This document shows, one piece after another, positions 1-6,607 of a stretch of DNA of 23,593 nt. The notes beneath the pieces are model-generated. The model worked only from the letters and a program-made list of their open reading frames with translations, had not been told where the DNA came from and ran no database searches. The stretch spans positions 1 through 23,593 of the forward strand of contig JAIRMT010000077.1 of NCBI GenBank assembly GCA_031258505.1. The letters are read 5' to 3'. The stretch is from Treponema sp. GTDB taxonomy: Bacteria; Spirochaetota; Spirochaetia; Treponematales; Breznakiellaceae. The position numbers and the translations under genes are program-made. Position 1 is the first letter of the stretch; the number at the start of each line of letters is the position of its first letter.

Positions 1-46
1 CATCCGCGAATTCTTCCGCCATATCGAAACTTTTCTCCTGTGCCAT
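1..46 (-). CDS. 5' end of an unidentified leftward gene (partial)
   Basis: The minus strand has an ATG at 46 preceded by a purine-rich ribosome binding site (GGGAGGGG, 51-58). It opens a frame reading MAQEKSFDMAEEFAD to the window edge. Fifteen codons are too few to name a product. The acidic, soluble start argues against a signal peptide. A TATACT hexamer on the minus strand (79-84) is a possible -10 box, but no good -35 box lies 17 bases upstream of it. Confidence 0.6.
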   Translation of the reverse strand, partial: MAQEKSFDMAEEFAD

Positions 47-125
47 ATGCCCCTCCCAGAGTTTCCAACCTTGAGGAGAGTATAGCACAAATCAGCAAAA
101 TCTGTGGGTCAAGTTTAGCCCAAGG

Positions 126-188
126 GGCGGGGTATTGAAGCTTTCTCCTTGAAAGCGTATCGTATGTGGGGAACAAATCCCCCGCGCC
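126..188 (+). repeat. Structured dispersed repeat, copy 1
   Basis: This 63-bp stretch recurs at 16433-16495 with only a few differences. It contains two internal hairpins: GCTTTC-TCCTT-GAAAGC, and GGGG-AACAAAT-CCCC. It starts with the tail of a G/C-rich hairpin (GGCGGGGTATT). The strong conservation of the loops as well as the stems between the two copies suggests recent dispersal or a conserved RNA or DNA fold. No open frame is supported. Confidence 0.75.
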
Positions 189-198
189 CCCAGTTTTA

Positions 199-219
199 CG
201 CCCCAAGGGGCGGGGTATT
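199..219 (+). repeat. Second copy of the GGCGGGGTATT hairpin motif
   Basis: A perfect palindrome, CGCCCC-AA-GGGGCG (199-212), is followed by GGGTATT. The same motif in a slightly broken form sits at about 117-136, and a variant (CCGCCAT-AA-ATGGCGG then AGTATT) precedes the second dispersed repeat at 16423-16443. It therefore looks like a module of the dispersed repeat family, not a simple transcription terminator: no T-run follows it on either strand. Confidence 0.55.
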
Positions 220-240
220 AAATCCCACGGTAAGGGCGCT

Positions 241-272
241 GTCGCGTTTCATGTGAGCGCGTGGATTGAAAC
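241..272 (+). repeat. Solitary CRISPR-repeat-like sequence (type I-C-like), copy 1
   Basis: These 32 bases begin GTCGC, contain an imperfect dyad around CATG, and end GCGTGGATTGAAAC. Length, the GTCGC start and the GTGGATTGAAAC tail are the hallmarks of subtype I-C CRISPR repeats. There is no second repeat at spacer distance on either side and no cas gene in the window, so this is not an array. A related sequence at 16735-16766 matches it at 25 of 32 positions. The flanks directly after both copies also resemble each other (AAACAA...GCAA), which points to a common origin. Confidence 0.6.
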
Positions 273-329
273 AAACAATGAAGCAATCAAAGGCTATCCG
301 AGAAACGCTGGATCGCGTATAAAGGTACT

Positions 330-1676
330 ATGAACAAAGAGATTAGTATCGAGAAGGTCAGCGCTTTACGCGCAGCGTTTCTCGCTGATAAGCAAGCCTG
401 TCAGCGCATGAACAGCGTGGCAAGTCATGGTATTGACGCGGCAAGTTCCAGTTACACTGCGCCGGTAAACACTCCAGATACGTTTTCTGTAGAACTCAAG
501 ACTGGCGACATCACGGCGCAAAAGGCGTCGGGACGCTGCTGGCTCTTCGCCGCAACCAATATCATGCGGCTTGAGGTTATGAAGAAATGCGAACTCAAAA
601 CTTTTGAGCTGTCGCAGGCGTACCTGTTCTTCTGGGACAAGTTTGAGAAAGCCAACTACTTTCTGGAGTCGATTCTGGACACGCTTGATGAGGAAGTGGA
701 TGGTCGTCTCATCAACTGGCTGCTGCGCGGGCCCTTTGCCGACGGCGGCCAGTGGGATATGGCTGCAGCGCTGGTGGCAAAGTACGGCGTGGTTCCCAAG
801 AGCGTTATGCCTGAATCGTTCAGTTCCAGCGCCAGCGCCCGCATGAACAAGTTTCTGACGCTCAAGGCGCGGGAATTTGCGCGGGAACTGCGGAACGCCT
901 ATCAATACGGCGCAAGTATCGACAAGCTGCGCGTCCGCAAGGAAGAAATGCTGGCGACCATATTCAATATGCTGTGCATCTGTCTGGGAACACCGCCGGA
1001 GCGCTTTGACTTCGAGGTGCGCGGGAAGGAAAAGGACGCGCAGCCCGGTATCTACACCCGTGATCTCAACATCACGCCCAAAGCGTTTTATGATAAGTAT
1101 GTTGGCAAGAAGCTCGACGACTATGTGAGCCTCATCAATGCGCCCACATCAGATAAGCCCTTTTACACGACATACACAGTAGCCTATCTCGGCAATGTCA
1201 TTGGCGGCGCGCCCGTGCGCTATCTTAATCTGCCGGTGGAAAACCTGAAACGCGCCGCTCTTGCCCAGCTTGAGAGCGGGGAAGCGGTTTGGTTTGGGAG
1301 CGATGTGGGGCAGATGCTCGATATAGAACGCGGCCTTCTCAGCCTTGACGCCTTTGATGTTGAAAATCTGTTTTCCACACCCTTTCCTCTGGACAAGGCG
1401 GCGCGTCTTGAGTATAGCGAAAGCCTGATGAATCACGCTATGGTGTTTCAGGGTGTCAATGTGATTGACGGCAAGCCGAATCGCTGGAAGGTGGAGAATA
1501 GCTGGGGAGATGAGCGCGGTGAAAAGGGCTGGTTCCGTATGTCCGACGATTGGTTTAACGAATATCTCTACCAGATTGTGGTGAACAAGCGTTTTCTCAC
1601 CAGCGAAGAACAGGCTTGTCTGGACAAAACGCCTATAACACTCAAACCCTGGGACCCGATGGGTTCGCTGGCATAA
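330..1676 (+). CDS. pepC: Cysteine aminopeptidase C (bleomycin hydrolase family, peptidase C1B)
   Basis: A 448-residue cytoplasmic thiol peptidase, the normal length for PepC/bleomycin hydrolase, with no signal peptide. The papain-like catalytic set is visible: Cys70 in ASGRCWLFAA, His369 in MNHAMVFQGV and Asn390 in VENSWGD. Family members form hexameric barrels that trim N-terminal residues from peptides, so a role in intracellular peptide recycling is likely. There is no strong Shine-Dalgarno sequence; AAAGGT lies only four bases before the ATG, and a TATAAA at 318-323 ends just six bases upstream of it, so a very short leader is possible. The gene stands alone, convergent with the dacA operon, with a MITE-like element between them. 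Confidence 0.95.
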   Translation: MNKEISIEKVSALRAAFLADKQACQRMNSVASHGIDAASSSYTAPVNTPDTFSVELKTGDITAQKASGRCWLFAATNIMRLEVMKKCELKTFELSQAYLFFWDKFEKANYFLESILDTLDEEVDGRLINWLLRGPFADGGQWDMAAALVAKYGVVPKSVMPESFSSSASARMNKFLTLKAREFARELRNAYQYGASIDKLRVRKEEMLATIFNMLCICLGTPPERFDFEVRGKEKDAQPGIYTRDLNITPKAFYDKYVGKKLDDYVSLINAPTSDKPFYTTYTVAYLGNVIGGAPVRYLNLPVENLKRAALAQLESGEAVWFGSDVGQMLDIERGLLSLDAFDVENLFSTPFPLDKAARLEYSESLMNHAMVFQGVNVIDGKPNRWKVENSWGDERGEKGWFRMSDDWFNEYLYQIVVNKRFLTSEEQACLDKTPITLKPWDPMGSLA

Positions 1677-1722
1677 ACAATGGTCCAAAAACGTGTCAGG
1701 CGGTTTGTCAATCTTTTACTCC

Positions 1723-1864
1723 CTCATGTTACGCAGGAAGAAAAAACAGTAAGAATTTGTTATCGAATGGACGTTAATCTACGCGAATATTTCATTTCTC
1801 TAAAGAAGATTCGCGTTCATTCGCGTAATTCGATGATCTTTTTCTTTCCGGTACGTAAGGTGAG
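1723..1864. mobile_element. MITE-like palindromic element, copy 1 (142 bp)
   Basis: The element is a long imperfect palindrome. The left end reads CTCATGTTACGCAGGAAG. The right end, reverse-complemented, begins CTCACCTTACG and continues into a matching A-rich stretch. Inner arm parts also pair (ATCGAAT...ACGCGAAT). A 7-bp direct repeat TTACTCC abuts both ends (1716-1722 and 1865-1871), as expected for a target-site duplication. The copy at 11274-11415 has the same length and differs at about 10 of 142 positions. It encodes nothing and so would need a transposase in trans. It fills the gap between pepC and dacA, and the right-hand duplication contains the dacA stop codon. Confidence 0.8.
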
Positions 1865-3076
1865 TTACTCCTTCTTCCTAAAGAACAGGCGTATCGAATC
1901 CCAGAGGCGCTTGAAAAAATTGCCCTCCTCAACTTCTGTCGTGGTAATGATGGGAAGGCGCCTGAGTTCACCCACCGAATCGTAGAGCGTCAGTTCACCC
2001 ACTGTCGCGCCTACAGGAACCGGCGCGACGATGGGATCAAGGTACGACGCTTCCCAGCGTAGATTGTAACCGCGCTCGGTGAAGGTGGTGAACTCCAGCT
2101 GCTCACTGGGGGCAACGCTCACTTCATCGGTTTTACCTTTCCAGACTGGCAATGGTGTCAGAGGCTCAGGGATCGGGCGCAATGTGTGAAAATTCTCAAA
2201 GCCCCAGGTGAACAGCGCGCTTCCATCTTCGTTTCGCTCCCTTGAGCTTGTCGCGCCCAGGGTAACGGATATGAGCCGGGTTTCGCCCTGCTGTGCGGTC
2301 AGGGCGAGGTTATAGCCTGATTCGTCTATGTAGCCGGTTTTCAGGCCATCGGTTCCCTCAAAAGTTCCCAGCAGCGGGTTATGGTTGTATTGAACTATGG
2401 TTCCGGGCCTGTTCCGGTAGCGTTCCGCGACATTATCCGCCGTAGGATAGGCAAACATGGGTACAGTATGAAACTCCTGCAAGGCTTCGGGATGAAGCCG
2501 CACATACTCACGGCAGAACTGCGCGAACTCAAGCGCCGTAACCACGTTGAATTCCGAGATACCAGATGGTTCCACAAAATAGGTCTTGATAAACCCCATG
2601 TTTCGGGCTTCCTGATTCATACGCTGGGCAAACGCTTCTATACTTGGATCAAAATGCAGGGCAACCGCCACTGCCGCGTCATTCCCCGATGGAATCACCA
2701 GTCCCAGAATAAGTTCTCTCAGGGTAACGGTTTGCCCCACGTTCAAAAACATGAGGCTTGAGCCTCTGGGTTGATTACTTGCCCATGATTCAGGGGGAAG
2801 CGCAACAATGTCATCAAGAGACGCGCGGCCTGCGGCTACTTCGCTTAGGGCAATGTGAATTGTCATAAGCTTGGTCAGAGACGCTGGTGGAATCACATAG
2901 TTTTCGTTTTTAGCGTAGAGCAGTTCCCCGGTTGTCGCATCCATGAGTACTGCGGCAAGGGAATTGATTCTGGGGACTTCAAGCGTCGCCCTCGCCATAG
3001 GCATTGTTTCATCAGCATACAGGAATAAGCCTCTTAATCCTGTCAAACAAAAGAATAGAAAAGTAAGCACTTTCAT
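1865..3076 (-). CDS. dacA: D-alanyl-D-alanine carboxypeptidase (PBP5/DacA type, peptidase S11)
   Basis: A 403-residue exported penicillin-binding protein that removes the terminal D-Ala from peptidoglycan pentapeptides. It has a signal peptide (hydrophobic residues 3-19, probable cut after LYA). The serine-hydrolase motifs are SLTK (Ser66, Lys69), SGN (130-132) and KTG (246-248). A PBP5-like beta C-terminal domain follows (about 300-380). The last residues (FFKRLWDSIRLFFRKKE) form an amphipathic membrane-anchoring helix. It is the last gene of the malY-aroC-exonuclease-dacA run, 24 bases after the exonuclease stop. A short dyad, TCATAAA-A-TTTATGA (3073-3087), covers the start codon; no clear Shine-Dalgarno is seen there. 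The stop codon lies in the target-site duplication of the adjacent MITE. Confidence 0.93.
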   Translation of the reverse strand: MKVLTFLFFCLTGLRGLFLYADETMPMARATLEVPRINSLAAVLMDATTGELLYAKNENYVIPPASLTKLMTIHIALSEVAAGRASLDDIVALPPESWASNQPRGSSLMFLNVGQTVTLRELILGLVIPSGNDAAVAVALHFDPSIEAFAQRMNQEARNMGFIKTYFVEPSGISEFNVVTALEFAQFCREYVRLHPEALQEFHTVPMFAYPTADNVAERYRNRPGTIVQYNHNPLLGTFEGTDGLKTGYIDESGYNLALTAQQGETRLISVTLGATSSRERNEDGSALFTWGFENFHTLRPIPEPLTPLPVWKGKTDEVSVAPSEQLEFTTFTERGYNLRWEASYLDPIVAPVPVGATVGELTLYDSVGELRRLPIITTTEVEEGNFFKRLWDSIRLFFRKKE

Positions 3077-3100
3077 AAAATTTATGATAACAAAGATACT

Positions 3101-3604
3101 CTAGTTAGGAAACACTTGCATGGCGATTACCGCGCATGCTTCTGCGTCCGCCAGCGCATAGTGGTGCTGGGTAAGGTCATACCCGCAGCGCAGGGCCACA
3201 GTCGGCAACTTGTGGTTGGGCAGGTCCTTCCCGAAAATCCGCCTCGCCGCCTGACAGGTGCAGTGGAACTCATAGCCCGGATAGTCCATGTCATACACCC
3301 TATGCACAGAACGCAAACAGCTTTCGTCAAAAGAACTGTTATGCGCAACCAGCGGTAATCCCGCGAGACGGGGAGCAAGCTCGGCCCAGACATCTGGGAA
3401 CGGCTGCTCATTCACTGTGTCCTCATACCCGATTCCATGAATATCCCTGGTGAACCAGGTCAAGTAGTAGTTAGGCGTAGGCCGGATGAGCCGGTACCAT
3501 TTCTCGTCAATCTTTCTACCACGGACAATGACAATTCCCACAGCGCACACGCTGGAATGATTCTCATTAGCAGTTTCAAAGTCAATCGCGGCAAAGTCTT
3601 TCAT
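3101..3604 (-). CDS. DEDDh-family 3'-5' exonuclease (DNA polymerase III epsilon-like)
   Basis: A 167-residue single-domain exonuclease. ExoI motif: AIDFETAN with Asp8 and Glu10. ExoII: HNSSFDESCL with Asp93. ExoIII: HHYALADAEA with His148 and Asp153. These five side chains coordinate two metal ions in this superfamily, which includes the proofreading subunit DnaQ, RNase T and oligoribonuclease. The substrate cannot be read from the sequence. Standalone small proteins of this kind are usually annotated as 'exonuclease domain' or 'DNA polymerase III subunit epsilon'. The ATG has a good ribosome binding site (GAGGAAAT), 10 bases after the aroC stop, so it is probably cotranscribed with aroC. Confidence 0.9.
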   Translation of the reverse strand: MKDFAAIDFETANENHSSVCAVGIVIVRGRKIDEKWYRLIRPTPNYYLTWFTRDIHGIGYEDTVNEQPFPDVWAELAPRLAGLPLVAHNSSFDESCLRSVHRVYDMDYPGYEFHCTCQAARRIFGKDLPNHKLPTVALRCGYDLTQHHYALADAEACAVIAMQVFPN

Positions 3605-3614
3605 ATTTCCTCAA

Positions 3615-4733
3615 CTATAAGCGATTACCCAGGCTTAAGAGCAGAAGGTCGGCCAGCACAAGGGCGGTCATGGCTTCCACCACTGGAACAGCGCGGGGGA
3701 CTATGCACACGTCATGGCGGCCTTCGAGAATGAGGTCGCATAAGAGGCCTTCCCGATCAAGGGTTGTCTGGGTTTTGCGGATTGAAGGCACGGGTTTGAA
3801 CGCCACCTTGAACTCAATGGGCATTCCGGTTGAAATGCCCCCCAGCATACCGCCGGCGTTGTTGCTTCGATAACGAAGGGACGGTACATCAGGGGGAAGG
3901 TTTGGGTAAGGCTCAATCTTGCGGTATATCACTGGCTTGTCGTTCTGGTTTGCGCCCTTGCTTGAGCTTGATGCAAAGCCTGAACCAAACTCAATGCCCT
4001 TTGTTGCACCCAGAGAAAGCATGGCAGCTGCGAGACAGGCGTCGAGTTTCCCGAACACCGGCTCGCCCAGCCCAGGTGGGACGCCTTCCGCGATACAGGA
4101 AATCACGCCGCCCGCGCTATCACCCTCGTCGCGGAGTTGCTCGATCTTTTCCTTGATCTGCTCGGCGCGTTCTTTATGAGGTACATGCAGGGTGTTTTTC
4201 TCAGCTTCCTCAAAACTAAAGTCCGGGTCTTTCATGCCCGGAACCGGCATACCAGCGATAGATGATGGCCATGCGTGAATTGTGATACCGTGTTGCGCCA
4301 AAAGTACCTTCGCAATCGCGCCAGCAGCGACACGACCCACGGTTTCTCTACCAGAACTCCGGCCTCCGCCCCGGTGATCACGCCACCCGAACTTTGCCTC
4401 CCATGTCCAGTCCGCATGGCCGGGGCGATATACATCTCGTAACTCATCATAATCTTTGGAACACTGGTCCGTATTGCGTATGATGATGGCAATAGGCGTT
4501 CCCAGGGTTTTGTCCTCAAACACACCGGAGAGCAGTTCCGGTTCATCAGCCTCTGTTCGGGTCGTGGAAGCCTCGCCGACACCGGGCCGCCGTCGCTTGA
4601 GTTCGCGGCTTATGTCTTCGAGCTTGAGCGGAAGGCCGGCAGGACAACCGTCCACGATGCAGCCCATAGCCGGGCCGTGCGATTCCCCAAACGTAGTAAC
4701 GGAGAAGAGCGTTCCAAATGTATTTCCTGACAT
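3615..4733 (-). CDS. aroC: Chorismate synthase
   Basis: A 372-residue enzyme that converts 5-enolpyruvylshikimate-3-phosphate to chorismate, the last shikimate-pathway step, using reduced FMN. The family signatures are present: GESHGPAMGCIVDG (16-29), the RPGHAD segment (103-108), RGGGRSSGRET (121-131), a NNAGGMLGGISTG loop, and RHDVCIVPRAVPV near the C-terminus. Length is normal and no domain is missing. The start has an AGAGGG ribosome binding site. The malY stop lies only 13 bases upstream, so the two are almost certainly in one transcript. No other aro gene is in the window, so the pathway genes are scattered. Confidence 0.97.
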   Translation of the reverse strand: MSGNTFGTLFSVTTFGESHGPAMGCIVDGCPAGLPLKLEDISRELKRRRPGVGEASTTRTEADEPELLSGVFEDKTLGTPIAIIIRNTDQCSKDYDELRDVYRPGHADWTWEAKFGWRDHRGGGRSSGRETVGRVAAGAIAKVLLAQHGITIHAWPSSIAGMPVPGMKDPDFSFEEAEKNTLHVPHKERAEQIKEKIEQLRDEGDSAGGVISCIAEGVPPGLGEPVFGKLDACLAAAMLSLGATKGIEFGSGFASSSSKGANQNDKPVIYRKIEPYPNLPPDVPSLRYRSNNAGGMLGGISTGMPIEFKVAFKPVPSIRKTQTTLDREGLLCDLILEGRHDVCIVPRAVPVVEAMTALVLADLLLLSLGNRL

Positions 4734-4746
4734 AGTTTAACCCTCT

Positions 4747-5922
4747 TTAGATAATCTTTTTTGATTTAAGAGCAGCTTCTAGCCGTTCCAAACCACTTTC
4801 CAACGCCGCTGTTGGGCAGGCGAGGTTGATCCGCTCATAACCTCGCCCCGCCTCTCCAAAGATATACCCTTCATCAAGAAAAAGTAAGGCGTCATGGGTC
4901 ATAAAATGCTCCAGTTTATGGTGATTAAGGCCGAAACCACGGCAGTCCCACCATTGCAGGTAGGTTCCTTCAAGGTTAAACGCCTTGATCTGCGGGATAT
5001 GACGCCTTATAAAGTCCTCTGCCACACGCTTGTTGTGGTCAAGCACGACAAGAAGTGCGTCAAGCCAGCCGCTGCACTGGGTATACGCGATTTCACACGC
5101 CTTATACCCCAGAATGTTGAGCTGTCGCTCCGTGTCCTGCTGGTATTGTTCCCGTAATTTCTGGTTTTTGATAATGATGTTAGAGGTTTGCATCCCGGCC
5201 ATGTTAAAGGTCTTACTTGGCGCGGTACAGGTGATCATGTTTTCCGCGAGTTCATCGCTCAAGGTGGCGAATACCGTATGGGTAAAGCCCGGCATGATGA
5301 GGTCAAAGTGAATCTCATCAGAGATGATGAGGACATTGTTCTCAAGGCAGATGGCGCCGATTCTTTCCAGTTCGGCCTTTTCCCAGACCCGTCCAACTGG
5401 ATTGTGGGGGCTACAGAAGAGCAGAACCTTATTTTGCGGGTCCCGCGCCTTTGCCGCAAGATCGTCAAAGTCAATCACATAGCGATCATGGTCGATCCGC
5501 AGGTTATTGGCGATGATCCGGCGCTTGTTGTGTTCGATAGCCCAGAAAAATGGGTAATAGACTGGCGGCATGATGATGACCCCATCTTCCGGTCCAGTGA
5601 AAGCGTGTATCGCGTGAGAAAACGCGGATACAACCCCTTGAGAGGTGCTGATCCACTCGCTTTGAATATCCCAGCCGTGGCGCTCCCGCATCCAGCGGAC
5701 GACCGCTTCAAAGTATGCCTCGGTGGGGTTGGTGTAAACCAGCGCCAAATCCTTCAGATACGCCTGTAAGCCCGCTGTAATCTCAGGCGCAGTCTTGAAC
5801 TCCATGTCCGCAACTGAAAAGGGAATGATGCCATTGGGAACCGAGGGATTCCTTCGCTTCATGTTGTCCCACTTGGATGCGCCCTGTCCAGCGCGGTTTA
5901 TCTGGGAGATAAAATCATACAT
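4747..5922 (-). CDS. patB: PLP-dependent cysteine/cystathionine C-S lyase (MalY/PatB, cystalysin-like)
   Basis: A 391-residue fold-type I PLP enzyme. Lys237 in TAPSKTFNMAGMQ is the Schiff-base lysine. Asn174 in FCSPHNPVGRVW and Asp202 in ISDEIHFDLIMPG contact the cofactor, and an ERINLACP motif near 367 supplies the carboxylate-binding arginine. Several blocks (SVADMEF, VIIMPPVYYPFF, SDEIHFDLIMPG, EGTYLQWWD, DEGYIFG) match, from memory, cystalysin of Treponema denticola, which splits cysteine to pyruvate, ammonia and hydrogen sulfide. Cystathionine beta-lysis for methionine synthesis is the alternative. Cytoplasmic. It is first in the aroC operon, with a GGAGGG ribosome binding site. Confidence 0.9.
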   Translation of the reverse strand: MYDFISQINRAGQGASKWDNMKRRNPSVPNGIIPFSVADMEFKTAPEITAGLQAYLKDLALVYTNPTEAYFEAVVRWMRERHGWDIQSEWISTSQGVVSAFSHAIHAFTGPEDGVIIMPPVYYPFFWAIEHNKRRIIANNLRIDHDRYVIDFDDLAAKARDPQNKVLLFCSPHNPVGRVWEKAELERIGAICLENNVLIISDEIHFDLIMPGFTHTVFATLSDELAENMITCTAPSKTFNMAGMQTSNIIIKNQKLREQYQQDTERQLNILGYKACEIAYTQCSGWLDALLVVLDHNKRVAEDFIRRHIPQIKAFNLEGTYLQWWDCRGFGLNHHKLEHFMTHDALLFLDEGYIFGEAGRGYERINLACPTAALESGLERLEAALKSKKII

Positions 5923-5962
5923 ATTAGCCCTCCAAAGGCAGTATACACAAAATCGTCAATTA

Positions 5963-6607
5963 TCAAAAGCCTTCATAAAAGCTTGTTCGCAACTGGTTGA
6001 CCGCAATCATTTGTTCCTTGTTCAGGGACTCAAATGATATGGTATCAAGGAGCGCGTTTATCTGAGTTCCAAGGGTTATTTTATCAATACTGACCAGAAT
6101 CAGAAACTCATAGATATCCCAGTCTTCACCAAGAAAGTATCGTTTCAGTACCCAGAAATCATCTTCTCGAACCGCGCCTTGGTAGACCGCATCTGCGGTA
6201 ACTTTGACACTTGCCTCGAAATAGTTGCCGTATTCATCATCAGGGTAAGAGGATGTGGCGTTGCTAAAACGCGCCTGAACCCGCGCACTGACGAGGCGTG
6301 GAAAGTCCTGCCAAACTGAAAAGCCAGATAGCCATAGTTCAAGGGCATTGGCGTTACTTCCCTGATTTATGCTGACAAAGACATATTTATTCTGATATGC
6401 GCTCATGGCTTCTACTGCCTGAATGCCGCCAGCTTCATAGCGGCTCACCCATTCAGGAATTGAGGGAGGCTTGTGATCGATGATGGAGAAAGACTCGACA
6501 GGAGTGTCTGCTGGCGGCGGCGACCATTCGAGCCGCGCCTCTTTTTCCCCAGCGCAGGCGATAAGGCTCAACGCAAACGCGGCTGCGATAAGATAAGAAG
6601 TGTTCAA
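5963..6607 (-). CDS. Putative lipoprotein, function unknown
   Basis: A 214-residue protein with a short lipoprotein signal peptide (LIAAAFALSLIAC; lipobox LIAC, Cys18), so probably anchored to a membrane on the periplasmic or surface side. After a proline-rich stretch comes a compact domain beginning IPEWVSRYEAGG. This is loosely reminiscent of small treponemal LPP20-like lipoproteins, but I cannot assign it. The start codon is TTG and overlaps the stop of the upstream lipoprotein gene (TTGA, 6604-6607). No separate ribosome binding site is obvious, so translation probably depends on ribosomes finishing the upstream gene. The two products are likely partners. Confidence 0.75.
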   Translation of the reverse strand: MNTSYLIAAAFALSLIACAGEKEARLEWSPPPADTPVESFSIIDHKPPSIPEWVSRYEAGGIQAVEAMSAYQNKYVFVSINQGSNANALELWLSGFSVWQDFPRLVSARVQARFSNATSSYPDDEYGNYFEASVKVTADAVYQGAVREDDFWVLKRYFLGEDWDIYEFLILVSIDKITLGTQINALLDTISFESLNKEQMIAVNQLRTSFYEGF

